Source: Pseudomonas sp. ANT_H12B
GTDB lineage: Bacteria > Pseudomonadota > Gammaproteobacteria > Pseudomonadales > Pseudomonadaceae
Length of the DNA stretch: 64,000 nt
Reading direction: 5' to 3'
Assembly: GCF_008369325.1 (NCBI RefSeq)
Contig: NZ_VOBI01000002.1
Span: 124,001-188,000 of the forward strand
Every line of letters starts with the position of its first letter. The first letter of the stretch is position 1. This document shows, in pieces, positions 1 to 7,418 of the stretch. The notes under the pieces are model-generated. The model did no database searches and was not told where the DNA came from. It saw only the letters and a program-made list of their open reading frames with translations. The position numbers were made by a program, and so were the translations under genes.

Positions 1-407
1 TGCCCGGGCTGGTATTTGGCCTGGATCGCGGTGGCTCTTGCAGCGGGTTTGCTTATCGATTGCCCGAAGAACAACTCGACGCTTCGTTATATGCACTTTG
101 GCAAAGAGAAATGCCATTCCCGTCCTATCGCCCACACTGGCTCAACTGCCGTCTTGAAGATGGAAGTCAGGTTCAGGCGTTGGGATTTGTTTTGGAACGG
201 CACCTGCCCAGCTATGCCGGCGACCTCCCGGATCACGTGTTGAGCCACGTGTTCGAAAACGCTTGCGGGCGTTACGGTACCACTCGCGATTATGTCGAGC
301 AGACCGCCAACGCCCTGCGTAGCCACGCCATGCCAGACCGGAATCTGGAGGCGCGGCTCAAGCGCTGCAAATCAAAGTCCGATCAGGCGATCGCTTCGCG
401 GCTCTGA
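1..407 (+). CDS. ChaC-like gamma-glutamylcyclotransferase, 3' part
   Basis: The window opens inside this gene; the reading frame (codons from base 3) gives 134 residues up to TGA at 405-407. The visible part carries [15 protein letters not shown], typical of the ChaC / glutathione-specific gamma-glutamylcyclotransferase fold, and later the conserved stretch around YAGDLP and [16 protein letters not shown]. ChaC proteins cleave glutathione to 5-oxoproline and Cys-Gly in the cytosol (family knowledge). The N-terminal part with the substrate loop lies outside the window. The last 25 bases overlap the 3' end of convergent glpT, so neither gene has its own terminator here. Family assignment is fairly sure; substrate is inferred. 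Confidence 0.85.
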   Translation, partial: PGLVFGLDRGGSCSGFAYRLPEEQLDASLYALWQREMPFPSYRPHWLNCRLEDGSQVQALGFVLERHLPSYAGDLPDHVLSHVFENACGRYGTTRDYVEQTANALRSHAMPDRNLEARLKRCKSKSDQAIASRL

Positions 408-1732
408 CTGGCAACTTGTTTGTGCCACAGCGTCGGCGCCAGGAAGGCCATCGCCAGTAAGCATGCGCCGATCAGCAGCACGAAACCGCCATCCCAGCCG
501 AAGTGGTCCACGGTGTAGCCCATCGCTGCACTGGCCGCGACCGAACCACCCAGATAACCGAACAGACCCGTGAAGCCCGCTGCCGTACCGGCGGCTTTCT
601 TCGGTGCCAATTCCAGCGCTTGCAGGCCGATCAGCATCACCGGGCCGTAAATCAGGAAGCCGATCGAGACGAGCGCGATCATGTCGACTGTCGGGTTGCC
701 CGCCGGGTTGAGCCAGTACACCAGAGTTGCAACAGTCACCAATGCCATGAACACCATACCGGTCAGGCCACGGTTGCCACGGAAGATCTTGTCCGACATC
801 CAGCCACATAGCAGCGTGCCCGGAATACCTGCCCATTCGTAGAAGAAGTAGGCCCACGAGGTTTTATCCACGGTGAAGCCCTTGGCTTCCTTGAGGTAGG
901 TCGGCGCCCAGTCCAGCACGCCGTAGCGCAACAGGTAGACGAAGACGTTGGCCAGGGCGATATACCAGAGCATTTTGTTGCGTAGCACGTATTTGACGAA
1001 GATTTCCTTGGCGCTGAATTCTTCTTCGTGGCTGGCGTCGTAGCCTTCCGGGTAGTCGTTCTTGTACTTCTCGATGGGCGGCAGGCCCACCGATTGCGGG
1101 GTGTCGCGCATGGTGACGAAGGCAAACACCGCCACCGCCAAGGCGACTGCCGCCGGCACGTAAAACGCTGCGTGCCAGTCATTGAACAGGCCCATGCCGA
1201 GCAGGAACAGCGGGCCGATCAGGCCACCACCGACGTTATGCGCCACGTTCCACAAGGACACTACGCCACCACGTTCCTTCTGCGACCACCAGTGCACCAT
1301 CGTCCGCCCACTCGGTGGCCAGCCCATGCCCTGAGCCCAGCCATTGATAAAGAGCAGGATGAACATGATGGTCACGCTGGACGTCGCCCAGGGCGCGAAG
1401 CCGAAGATGAACATCACACCGGCTGAAACCAACAGGCCGAAGGGCAGGAAAAAACGCGGATTGGAACGGTCGGACACGATACCCATCAGGAACTTGGACA
1501 GGCCGTAGGCAATGGCGATGGCCGACAGCGCCAGGCCCAGCTCACCGCGGGTATAGCCCTCTTCGATCAGATAGGGCATGGCCAGGGAGAAGTTTTTGCG
1601 CAGCAGGTAATAGCCGGCGTAGCCGATGAAAATACCAGCGAAGATCTGCCAGCGAAGGCGTCGATAGGTGTTGTCTATTTTTTCTTCAGGCAATGGAGCC
1701 TGATGTGCGGCAGGACGAAAGAAAGCAAACAT
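383..1732 (-). CDS. glpT: Glycerol-3-phosphate transporter GlpT (MFS)
   Basis: A 449-residue major facilitator protein of the organophosphate:phosphate antiporter family. It matches GlpT in length and in signature stretches: [35 protein letters not shown] near residue 40, [20 protein letters not shown] near 140-160, and 12 hydrophobic segments split by a charged central loop (about 215-245). It imports sn-glycerol-3-phosphate in exchange for phosphate across the inner membrane. ATG at 1730-1732 is the only plausible start. The gene is convergent with the ChaC-like gene and overlaps its end by 25 bases. A GlpR-like operator lies about 110 bases upstream. No other glp genes are in the window. 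Confidence 0.93.
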   Translation of the reverse strand: MFAFFRPAAHQAPLPEEKIDNTYRRLRWQIFAGIFIGYAGYYLLRKNFSLAMPYLIEEGYTRGELGLALSAIAIAYGLSKFLMGIVSDRSNPRFFLPFGLLVSAGVMFIFGFAPWATSSVTIMFILLFINGWAQGMGWPPSGRTMVHWWSQKERGGVVSLWNVAHNVGGGLIGPLFLLGMGLFNDWHAAFYVPAAVALAVAVFAFVTMRDTPQSVGLPPIEKYKNDYPEGYDASHEEEFSAKEIFVKYVLRNKMLWYIALANVFVYLLRYGVLDWAPTYLKEAKGFTVDKTSWAYFFYEWAGIPGTLLCGWMSDKIFRGNRGLTGMVFMALVTVATLVYWLNPAGNPTVDMIALVSIGFLIYGPVMLIGLQALELAPKKAAGTAAGFTGLFGYLGGSVAASAAMGYTVDHFGWDGGFVLLIGACLLAMAFLAPTLWHKQVASQSREAIA

Positions 1733-1840
1733 TCAAGAGCTCCAGATTTCTTGTTTTGACTGCGGATGCGAATGTTACAGTTTCATTACCGAAAATAGCA
1801 CCGGTTCGCATCAGCAAAACAGGGGAAAAGTTGGACGTTG

Positions 1841-1860
1841 CATGTTCTTTTACGAACATG
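1841..1860. promoter_or_regulatory. Candidate GlpR operator upstream of glpT
   Basis: The 20-base palindrome CATGTTCTTTTACGAACATG has 7-base perfect arms (CATGTTC / GAACATG). It closely resembles the enterobacterial GlpR consensus WATGTTCGWTAWCGAACATW (known). It sits 109 bases from the glpT start, as expected for repression relieved by glycerol-3-phosphate. The site is read directly; the regulator assignment is inference. Confidence 0.7.
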
Positions 1861-2021
1861 TCGCTCAGGTATAAGTGAAGGACGGTGTGGGAAACGTTAC
1901 TTGCACCCCTCAGTGCCGTATTTCAGACCGGAGTAGGACAGGGCTTTGGGAAATGTCCTTCGCTTGAAAGGGAAGTCGCGGTGTTTTGTTTTGAGGCGCT
2001 GATCCTTAACCTGTGTGCAGG

Positions 2022-2035
2022 TGCCAGATCTGGCA
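2022..2035. promoter_or_regulatory. Perfect 14-base palindrome TGCCAGATCTGGCA
   Basis: TGCCAGATCTGGCA is a perfect dyad ending 24 bases before the ATG of the TonB-C-domain gene, where an operator or a leader hairpin would act. No regulator is suggested by the sequence. Confidence 0.4.
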
Positions 2036-2059
2036 TTGCCGATGCGACAGGGAGTGGTT

Positions 2060-2674
2060 ATGCGGTGGTTTGCGTTTGTGCTGTTGTGGATTGTTGCAAT
2101 CGGTGTTCGAGCGGGGGAGGTGTTTTTGATACCGGAGAATAATCCGAAGCCGATTTACCCCAGAGAGCTTTTCAGGGCCGGGATAACGGGTGAAGTCCGG
2201 GTCAGATTCACTGTGAATGCCGATGGTTCGGTCGACAAATTGAGCATTTTGCAAAGCGATCATCCTGACTTGGCGGAAGCGGCCCGGAAAGCGATAGCGC
2301 AGTGGCGCTTCAAGCCGTGGGTGATAGAAGGCGACAAACCTGCCGAGCTGGTAGTGACTGCCCCGATGGTTTTCAGACTGGATCTGGATACGCCCATACA
2401 CACCAACCAATGGCTTAAACAATTGAGGTGCCGTGACATCAATGAGGCGTTGGTCGATTTTCCGGAGTACGCGTGGGTTGATTCAAAAGTGTTTGATTAC
2501 ACCCGTGCCTATCTGTCGAACGTGATTTACACGACGCAGCTGCAGAATGAGCAGCGCCTGGCATTGATTGCCAGGCTGAATAAGCGTGTGCCGAGAATCG
2601 TCAGAGAGTGCCGGGCGAGCCCTGTTCGCAAATACATGAGTTTGCTGCCGAAGGAGATTAGCGAGTTGCTTTAG
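2060..2674 (+). CDS. Secreted TonB C-terminal-domain protein
   Basis: 204 residues from ATG 2060, chosen because AGGGAG lies just upstream and the protein then begins with a good signal peptide (MRWFAFVLLWIVAIGVRAGE, cleavage likely after about residue 18). Residues 25-105 form a TonB_C domain: PIYPRELFRAGITGEVRVRF, VNADGSVDKLSI, AARKAIAQWRFKPW. Unlike true TonB it has no long proline-rich spacer and no stable N-terminal anchor, and it has a roughly 95-residue C-terminal extension with no recognised motif. A periplasmic role is inferred; energy transduction is doubtful without an anchor. Neighbours give no functional hint; a terminator follows at once. Confidence 0.75.
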   Translation: MRWFAFVLLWIVAIGVRAGEVFLIPENNPKPIYPRELFRAGITGEVRVRFTVNADGSVDKLSILQSDHPDLAEAARKAIAQWRFKPWVIEGDKPAELVVTAPMVFRLDLDTPIHTNQWLKQLRCRDINEALVDFPEYAWVDSKVFDYTRAYLSNVIYTTQLQNEQRLALIARLNKRVPRIVRECRASPVRKYMSLLPKEISELL

Positions 2675-2681
2675 CCTTGGC

Positions 2682-2720
2682 CAAAAAAAGCCCTCGATCC
2701 TGAGATCGGGGGTATTTTTT
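2682..2720 (+). terminator. Rho-independent terminator after TonB-C gene
   Basis: Stem CCCTCGATC / GATCGGGGG (one mismatch) with loop CTGA and a following T run (TATTTTTT). It has an A run on its left side, so it may also work weakly on the other strand. Confidence 0.75.
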
Positions 2721-2738
2721 GTGTGTCGCACATTACCT

Positions 2739-2824
2739 GTAGGGGCCAGGCTTGCCGGCGACGGCGTCATCAGCCGCAGCGCAGACACCGCATCGATTCC
2801 TTCGCGGGCAAGCCTCGCTCCTAC
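2739..2824. repeat. REP-type inverted pair
   Basis: Left arm GTAGGGGCCAGGCTTGCCGG and right arm GCGGGCAAGCCTCGCTCCTAC are inverted copies of the common Pseudomonas REP sequence, about 40 bases apart (a REPIN-like doublet). It lies just past the 3' end of the quinone oxidoreductase gene. Confidence 0.75.
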
Positions 2825-2830
2825 GCAGGC

Positions 2831-3808
2831 TCAGCGAACCTGCACCACCACTTTCCCGACCGCCTTGCGCTGACCAAGATCATTGATCGCCTGCGCTGCA
2901 TGGCTCAGCGGATACACCTGCGACACCAACGGCTTCAACTTGCCCTCGGCAAACCAGCCAAACAATTGCTGGAAGTTCGCCGCATTGTCTTGAGGCTGGC
3001 GCTGGGCAAACGAACCCCAGAACACGCCGACCACTGCCGCACCTTTGAGCAGCGCCAGGTTCACCGGCAGTTCCGGAATGCGCCCGCTGGCGAAACCGAC
3101 TACCAGCAAGCGGCCGTTCCAGGCGATGGCGCGGATGGCCTGATCGAACAGATCGCCACCGACCGGGTCGTAAATCACATCGGCACCCTGGCCGTCGGTC
3201 AGGCGTTTGATTTCATCCTTGAGGCTGGTTTCGCTGTAATTGATCAGCTCATCGGCGCCAGCAGCCTTGGCTACGGCGAGTTTCTCGGCGCTGCTGGCGG
3301 CAGCGATTACGCGAGCGCCCATGGCTTTGCCGATTTCCACAGCGGCGAGGCCGACACCGCCCGAAGCGCCGAGTACCAGCAGGGTTTCCCCGGGTTGCAG
3401 GTTTGCGCGTTGCTTAAGCGCGTGCATCGAGGTGCCGTAAGTCATGCTGAACGCGGCGGCGGTGTTGAAGTCCATCGACGGCGGGATCGGCAGTACGTTG
3501 TAACCCGGCACCGCGACTTGTTCGGCGAAGCTGCCCCAGCCGGTCAGGGCCATGACCCGGTCACCGACTTTCAGATGACTGACCTTTTCGCCCACCGCGC
3601 TGACCACGCCAGCCGCTTCGCCGCCCGGGGAAAACGGGAAGGGCGGTTTGAACTGATATTTGCCCTCGATGATCAGCGTGTCAGGGAAGTTCACCCCGGC
3701 GGCATGCACGTCCAGCAGGATTTCATTCTTCTTCGCGACAGGACTGGCGACGTCTTCCAGCACCAGCGATTCGGCAGGGCCGAAGGCTTTGCACAGCACG
3801 GCTTTCAT
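2831..3808 (-). CDS. NADPH:quinone oxidoreductase-type zinc-free MDR
   Basis: 325 residues from ATG at 3806-3808, preceded by AAGGA; a 30-codon upstream extension lacks family similarity. It is a medium-chain dehydrogenase/reductase of the QOR type: N-terminal GroES-like domain (MKAVLCKAFGPAESLVLEDV, GVNFPDTLIIEGKYQ, PFSPGGEAAGVVSAVG), then a Rossmann domain with LGASGGVGLAAVEIGKAMGA near residue 150 for NADPH. The structural and catalytic zinc cysteines of alcohol dehydrogenases are absent, as in QOR. Such enzymes reduce quinones or enoyl compounds in the cytosol; the exact substrate is unknown. It is divergent from the FliL-domain gene. Confidence 0.85.
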   Translation of the reverse strand: MKAVLCKAFGPAESLVLEDVASPVAKKNEILLDVHAAGVNFPDTLIIEGKYQFKPPFPFSPGGEAAGVVSAVGEKVSHLKVGDRVMALTGWGSFAEQVAVPGYNVLPIPPSMDFNTAAAFSMTYGTSMHALKQRANLQPGETLLVLGASGGVGLAAVEIGKAMGARVIAAASSAEKLAVAKAAGADELINYSETSLKDEIKRLTDGQGADVIYDPVGGDLFDQAIRAIAWNGRLLVVGFASGRIPELPVNLALLKGAAVVGVFWGSFAQRQPQDNAANFQQLFGWFAEGKLKPLVSQVYPLSHAAQAINDLGQRKAVGKVVVQVR

Positions 3809-3958
3809 CAGGGCTATTCCTTTGGGAGTAATGGCCGATAAGTGTAGGTGTGTGAGTCGATGGGTCAACGAGCATGCCCGCCCCTGATAGTCAGCCATAA
3901 GCTTGTGCTGGCGAGGCGGGTCGTTATGCTAGGCCGCAAACCGGATAAGGAGCGAATT

Positions 3959-4366
3959 GTGAAAGCGTGGATCATGTTGTTGCTGGCCGTGTCTCTGCCT
4001 GTGGCAGCGATGGCCGAAGAAGCCAAAGAAGGTGCAGCTCCGAAGGTCAATTACATCACCCTGAGCCCGCCTTTCGTGGGCAACTATGGGCTGGACGGTA
4101 CGCCGAAGCTCAAGGTCTACAAGGCTGATGTGGCGTTGCGGGTGACGGGTGACGAGGCGACCAAACTGGTGAAAGCCAATGAGCCGTTGATTCGCAATCA
4201 ACTGGTGGCGCTGTTTGCCCAGCAAACGACCGAGGCGATGAACAACGTCGAGGCCAAGGAAAAACTACGTCAGGAAGCCTTGAAGCAGACCCAGCAAATC
4301 ATGAACGATGAGACCGGCAAGCCGGTGGTTGAGGATCTGTTGTTCAACAACCTCATCATCCAATAA
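3959..4366 (+). CDS. FliL-domain protein, exported
   Basis: 135 residues from GTG 3959, selected because AAGGAG lies 7 bases upstream and the protein then starts with a signal sequence (VKAWIMLLLAVSLPVAAMAEE). The mature part matches the periplasmic domain of FliL: YITLSPPFVGNYG, a beta-rich segment (LKVYKADVALRV) and a long helix with IRNQLVALFAQQT. True FliL keeps its N-terminal transmembrane helix and sits in a flagellar operon; here there are no flagellar neighbours. Pseudomonas genomes carry such stand-alone paralogues (known). Its function is not established. ATG 3926 is an alternative start but has a poorer ribosome site. Confidence 0.75.
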   Translation: MKAWIMLLLAVSLPVAAMAEEAKEGAAPKVNYITLSPPFVGNYGLDGTPKLKVYKADVALRVTGDEATKLVKANEPLIRNQLVALFAQQTTEAMNNVEAKEKLRQEALKQTQQIMNDETGKPVVEDLLFNNLIIQ

Positions 4367-4390
4367 GTCCTTCTTTGTCCGGGCGGCCCT

Positions 4391-4412
4391 CATCGCGGGC
4401 TTGCCCGCGATG
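4391..4412. repeat. REP-type short palindrome
   Basis: Palindrome CATCGCGGGC-TT-GCCCGCGATG between two convergent genes. It is a solitary REP core that could also serve as a transcript end barrier. Confidence 0.65.
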
Positions 4413-4436
4413 GCATTCGGAGAAACGCAGGAAATT

Positions 4437-4889
4437 TTACGGCTTGAGTGCTTTCACCGCAGCCCATTGCTCAGCCGTCACCGGCATTACCGACAGTCGC
4501 GAGCCTTTCTGCACCAGCGGCATCTCGGCCAGCGCCGTCTGCTGCTTCAGATAATCCAGTTTCAGCACCTTGGGGAACGTCTCGAGATGCGCGACATCAA
4601 TCGCGCTCCAGGCGTTTTTCTCGGGCGAAGCCTTCGGATCGAAGTAATGACTCTGCGGCTCCAGCGCCGTCGGGTCTGGATACGCGGCTTCGACAATCTT
4701 TCCTATTCCGGCAATACCCGGCTCAGGGCAGCTGGAGTGATAGAAGAAAAATTCGTCGCCGACTGCCATGGCTCGCAAAAAATTACGCGCCTGGTAGTTG
4801 CGAACTCCGTCCCAGCGCGCTCGGCCGAGTGTCTCCAGATCTTTGATCGAAAGTTCATCAGGCTCGGATTTCATCAGCCAGTAGGCCAT
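4437..4889 (-). CDS. EVE domain protein (PUA-like fold)
   Basis: 150 residues, essentially one EVE domain: MAYWLMKSEPDELSIKDL at the start, WDGVRNYQARNFLRAM near 30-45, VGDEFFFYHSS, and GIAGIGKIVE. EVE domains are relatives of YTH and PUA folds that bind modified bases in nucleic acids (known). Full family length. AAGGAG precedes the ATG. Its position upstream of ygfA/zapA matches what I recall of Pseudomonas gene order. The ligand is not known. Confidence 0.9.
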   Translation of the reverse strand: MAYWLMKSEPDELSIKDLETLGRARWDGVRNYQARNFLRAMAVGDEFFFYHSSCPEPGIAGIGKIVEAAYPDPTALEPQSHYFDPKASPEKNAWSAIDVAHLETFPKVLKLDYLKQQTALAEMPLVQKGSRLSVMPVTAEQWAAVKALKP

Positions 4890-5090
4890 GGTTTTTGCTC
4901 CTTGCGGGGTGAATGGGCAAGTTGTCCGGCAATTTTATGACAAACCGACAGTCGGTTGACGCCAGTGTTTGCGTGTAGGTTCACGTTGTCGCAGAATGCC
5001 GGCCTTCTAAGCTTGACGCTGCTGCACGGCCTACACCTACAACGGAAACCGCTGCTGTCATCGTGTTGATGTGCCTTTGGGGGGCAATCG

Positions 5091-5243
5091 ATGAAACGCA
5101 AACCGGATTTACTATGGATTTTGGTTATTTTGTTCGGCCTCGGCGTCGTGACCACCGGCTATGCCCAAAGCCTATGGAACAACAAGACCGACGCGCCGAT
5201 CGAGATCGCTCAGCAACAGCAGCCGTCGGCCTTCAAGCGCTGA
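5091..5243 (+). CDS. Small single-pass membrane peptide, 50 aa
   Basis: ATG 5091 to TGA 5241-5243 encodes 50 residues starting MKRKPDLLWILVILFGLGVV: a basic N-terminus, one hydrophobic helix (about residues 7-24), then a polar tail with QQQQ. A G-rich stretch (TTTGGGGGG) lies upstream as a possible ribosome site. I recall similar short proteins at this position in other pseudomonads, but cannot verify. Function unknown; an inner-membrane peptide is the best structural guess. It is convergent with ygfA. Confidence 0.65.
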   Translation: MKRKPDLLWILVILFGLGVVTTGYAQSLWNNKTDAPIEIAQQQQPSAFKR

Positions 5244-5277
5244 TCTGTATTTTCGACGCCGCTGATTGCAGTGGCGT

Positions 5278-5883
5278 TTAGCCCGCGTAATACCATGCCT
5301 TGTCTGTCACCGTTCCTTGCAACGGCACATCCCAGCTCGCCTGAGCCAATCGCTCGACCTTCTGACATTCATGGGCCAGACCCAATAACGTCGGCTTGCG
5401 CCAGTTTTTGCGCCGCGCCAAATAGGCCAGGCTTCGGTCGTAGAAGCCGCCGCCCATGCCCAGGCGTCCGCCAACGTCGTCAAACCCAACCAATGGCAAC
5501 AACACTAAGTCCAGCGCCCAGACTTTACGTTGCCGGGCGAGGTTGTGCCTGGGTTCGAGAATTCGGAAACGGTTGGGTTTGAGTTTCTCGCCGGGGCGAA
5601 TCCGCTGGAACACCATTTTGGTTCGCGGCCAGGCACTGAGCACCGGCAGATAAGTGGCCTTGCCCCGACGTTGAGCGGCACGCAGCAGCACGCGCGGATC
5701 GATTTCACCGTCGGTGGGCAGATAGAGGGAGATGTGTTTAGCGCGGCGAAACAATGGCTGCTGGGCCAATTGTTTATACAGCCCGCGAGCAGCCTGGCGC
5801 TGTTGACTGGGGGTCAATGCGCGGCGGGCCTTGCGCAGCATGCGTCGAAGTTGCGGGCGGGGCAGCAGCGCAGGTTCGGTCAT
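5278..5883 (-). CDS. ygfA: 5-formyltetrahydrofolate cyclo-ligase
   Basis: 201 residues. Converts 5-formyl-THF to 5,10-methenyl-THF with ATP in the cytosol, salvaging the storage folate. Family features: N-terminal LRRMLRKARRALTPSQQ, ISLYLPTDGEIDPRVLL near 50-65, and the signature GMGGGFYDRSLA near 140-152, which binds ATP and substrate. It lies directly downstream of the 6S RNA gene, as in E. coli and many gammaproteobacteria, but here a strong hairpin terminator (5925-5960) separates the two. An internal start would lose the N-terminal motif, so ATG at 5881-5883 is kept. Confidence 0.93.
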   Translation of the reverse strand: MTEPALLPRPQLRRMLRKARRALTPSQQRQAARGLYKQLAQQPLFRRAKHISLYLPTDGEIDPRVLLRAAQRRGKATYLPVLSAWPRTKMVFQRIRPGEKLKPNRFRILEPRHNLARQRKVWALDLVLLPLVGFDDVGGRLGMGGGFYDRSLAYLARRKNWRKPTLLGLAHECQKVERLAQASWDVPLQGTVTDKAWYYAG

Positions 5884-5924
5884 GGATTCGGGCTTCGGCA
5901 GTGCGGGTACATAAAGCGTACCCG

Positions 5925-5960
5925 TAAAAAAGCCGACGCCGGTATTTAAACCGGCATCGG
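5925..5960 (-). terminator. Terminator between 6S RNA and ygfA
   Basis: On the minus strand the stem CCGATGCCGGT...ACCGGCGTCGG is followed by TTTTTT, a textbook intrinsic terminator about 10 bases beyond the 6S RNA 3' end and about 40 bases before ygfA. Confidence 0.8.
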
Positions 5961-5969
5961 ACTGGAATC

Positions 5970-6147
5970 AGGCTCCCCGGATGAACCGCTGCTGACTTAG
6001 CCCTTGAACCCGAAAGTTCAAGGTGGAAGATGCAGTAGGCTTTAAGGCTTTCCGTCTAGCGGACATGCACACCAGCCCAACGTGCAACTTCCAGGGTAGT
6101 GCGAATCGGCTCAGGGACGTGGTCAACTGGCAAGCACCCCAGGGAGT
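5970..6147 (-). ncRNA. ssrS: 6S RNA (RNA polymerase regulator)
   Basis: About 178 nt on the minus strand between zapA and ygfA, the conserved position of ssrS. The minus-strand sequence contains landmarks that I recall from Pseudomonas 6S RNA: CTCCCTGGGGTG near the 5' end, GTCCCTGAGCCGAT, and near the 3' end CTTGAACTTTCGGGTTCAAG with GGGCTAAGTCAGCAGCGG. The 5' and 3' parts can pair to form the long rod with a central bubble that mimics an open promoter and sequesters sigma-70 RNA polymerase (known). Ends are estimated: the 5' end from the -10 box, the 3' end from the closing GGGGAGCC. Nothing else in this interval is coding. Confidence 0.9.
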
Positions 6148-6153
6148 GATGCG

Positions 6154-6182
6154 AGTATACCCCAAGCGGTTTCGCGTTTCAG
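6154..6182 (-). promoter_or_regulatory. Sigma-70 promoter for 6S RNA
   Basis: Minus strand: -10 TATACT at 6154-6159, -35-like CTGAAA at 6177-6182, spacer 17 bases. The -35 element overlaps the zapA stop codon. It fits a start near 6147. Confidence 0.65.
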
Positions 6183-6496
6183 CCCTTGGTGACGTCCGGA
6201 TCGGTTGCGAGCACCAGATCGACGCGATCCAGCAGGTCGCGAACCTGCTCACGGGTCGAGCCGCTGGCCTGTACATCCGGACGTTCTTCCTTGTGCAGGA
6301 GATCGTGCGTGATGTTCAGCGCGGCCATTACGGCGATGCGATCGGCGCCGATGACTTTGCCGCTGCTGCGGATTTCGCGCATCTTGCCGTCCAGGTAACG
6401 GGCTGCGCTCACCAGGTTGCTGCGCTCTTCCTGAGGGCAGATGATCGAATATTCTTTATCGAGGATCTGCACGGTAACGCTATTGCTTGAACTCAT
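6179..6496 (-). CDS. zapA: Cell division protein ZapA
   Basis: 105 residues. ZapA is a cytosolic coiled-coil protein that bundles FtsZ filaments at the division ring. The N-terminal globular part (VTVQILDKEYSIICPQEE, LVSAARYLDGKMREIR) and the C-terminal helix (ADRIAVMAALNITHDLLH) match the family. Its ATG overlaps the stop of the zapB-like gene by 4 bases, so the two are translationally coupled. Followed by the 6S RNA promoter. Confidence 0.94.
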   Translation of the reverse strand: MSSSNSVTVQILDKEYSIICPQEERSNLVSAARYLDGKMREIRSSGKVIGADRIAVMAALNITHDLLHKEERPDVQASGSTREQVRDLLDRVDLVLATDPDVTKG

Positions 6497-6711
6497 GAGT
6501 CTTGCTCCAGGGCCTTGAGGCGCGAAATCATTGATTCGACCTTACGCCGGGCGATTTCGTTCTTTTCAATGAGGTGAGCGCGTTCCTCGCGCCAGGTCTT
6601 TTCCTGAGCTAATAGGAGTCCGTTTTGACTCTTTAGTTGCTCGACGCGGTTAATTAGCAGTTCGAGTCTGGCCATCAGCGCTTGCAGGTCGGTGTCTTCC
6701 ATTGTGTCCAC
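6493..6711 (-). CDS. ZapB-like coiled-coil protein (TIGR02449 family)
   Basis: 72 residues from ATG 6711 (or 69 from the second ATG at 6702). Almost entirely a predicted coiled coil: LQALMARLELLINRVEQLK, heptad-like leucines, then charged helix to the end. It belongs to the short proteins found directly upstream of zapA in Pseudomonas and relatives (TIGR02449 as I recall). The ATGA overlap with zapA and the coiled-coil nature suggest a division-ring partner of ZapA, analogous to ZapB; this is inference. Divergent from ygfB. Confidence 0.8.
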   Translation of the reverse strand: MDTMEDTDLQALMARLELLINRVEQLKSQNGLLLAQEKTWREERAHLIEKNEIARRKVESMISRLKALEQDS

Positions 6712-6830
6712 TGAATTTGTGCTTGATGAGTGGTAGCTGGCGGACAGCCTTTAATAGTCTTGGCGAGTCTGTCGATGTAGGATACAAGGCCTTCATTCTA
6801 GACATAGCGCCGTCTGGCGCCTAGCTGCCC

Positions 6831-7391
6831 ATGCCCATTCAGAATTCCCCGTACCAAGCCTTCGCCACACTGCTGACTTCCAGCGGTCATAACGTCTCGC
6901 CTGCCGAACTGCATGGCCTGCTGCTCGGCCGCAGTTGCGCCGGTGCCGGCTTCGATGCCGAAGGCTGGCTGATCGATGCCGCCGAACTGCTCGAAAGCGA
7001 GCCGCAGGATAATGTCCGCAACGCCCTGATCGGCTTGCAGGAGATGGTCAAGGGCGAGCTTACCGGCGACGACGTGACAGTCGTTCTGCTGCTGCCGACT
7101 GATGACGAACCACTGGCTGACCGTGCCGCTGCGCTGGGCGAATGGTGCCAGGGCTTCCTCAGCGGTTTCGGCCTCAACTGCCGAGACAGCAGCATGCTGA
7201 GCACCGAGGCCACCGAAGTGTTGCAGGATCTGGCGGCCATTTCTCAGGTGCAAGATGCCCTGGAAGAGTCCGAAGACGGCGAAAGCGACTACATGGAAGT
7301 GATGGAGTATCTGCGCGTCGCGCCGCTGCTGCTGTTCACCGAGACCAAAAAACCGGCCGAGTCGGCTGTCGCCAAACCGTCGTTGCATTAA
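6831..7391 (+). CDS. ygfB: UPF0149 / YgfB-family protein
   Basis: 186 residues. Matches the YecA/YgfB (UPF0149) family: [20 protein letters not shown] and [12 protein letters not shown] at the N-terminus, [16 protein letters not shown] near 105-120, and an acidic C-terminal helix region ([19 protein letters not shown]). All-alpha cytosolic protein; in P. aeruginosa YgfB is reported to affect AmpC expression through the ampDh3 regulation pathway (literature memory). First gene of a five-gene operon with pepP, ubiH, a DUF4442 gene and a ubiI-like gene; 27 bases separate it from pepP. Confidence 0.9.
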   Translation: MPIQNSPYQAFATLLTSSGHNVSPAELHGLLLGRSCAGAGFDAEGWLIDAAELLESEPQDNVRNALIGLQEMVKGELTGDDVTVVLLLPTDDEPLADRAAALGEWCQGFLSGFGLNCRDSSMLSTEATEVLQDLAAISQVQDALEESEDGESDYMEVMEYLRVAPLLLFTETKKPAESAVAKPSLH

Positions 7392-7418
7392 TCGCGAGCC
7401 AGGAAAAGCCATCTGCCC

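Larger units (their letters stand above)
1733..2059. other. Divergent intergenic region glpT / TonB-C protein
   Basis: 327 bases with no supported gene. It holds the GlpR-like palindrome at 1841-1860 and a perfect 14-base palindrome at 2022-2035. Short open frames here (1693-1878 and 1885-2142) lack a convincing ribosome site or composition and are not called. Confidence 0.6.

Noticed and set aside
1693..2142. Short frames between glpT and the TonB-C gene
   Set aside because: No ribosome site or family match; they cross the operator sites.
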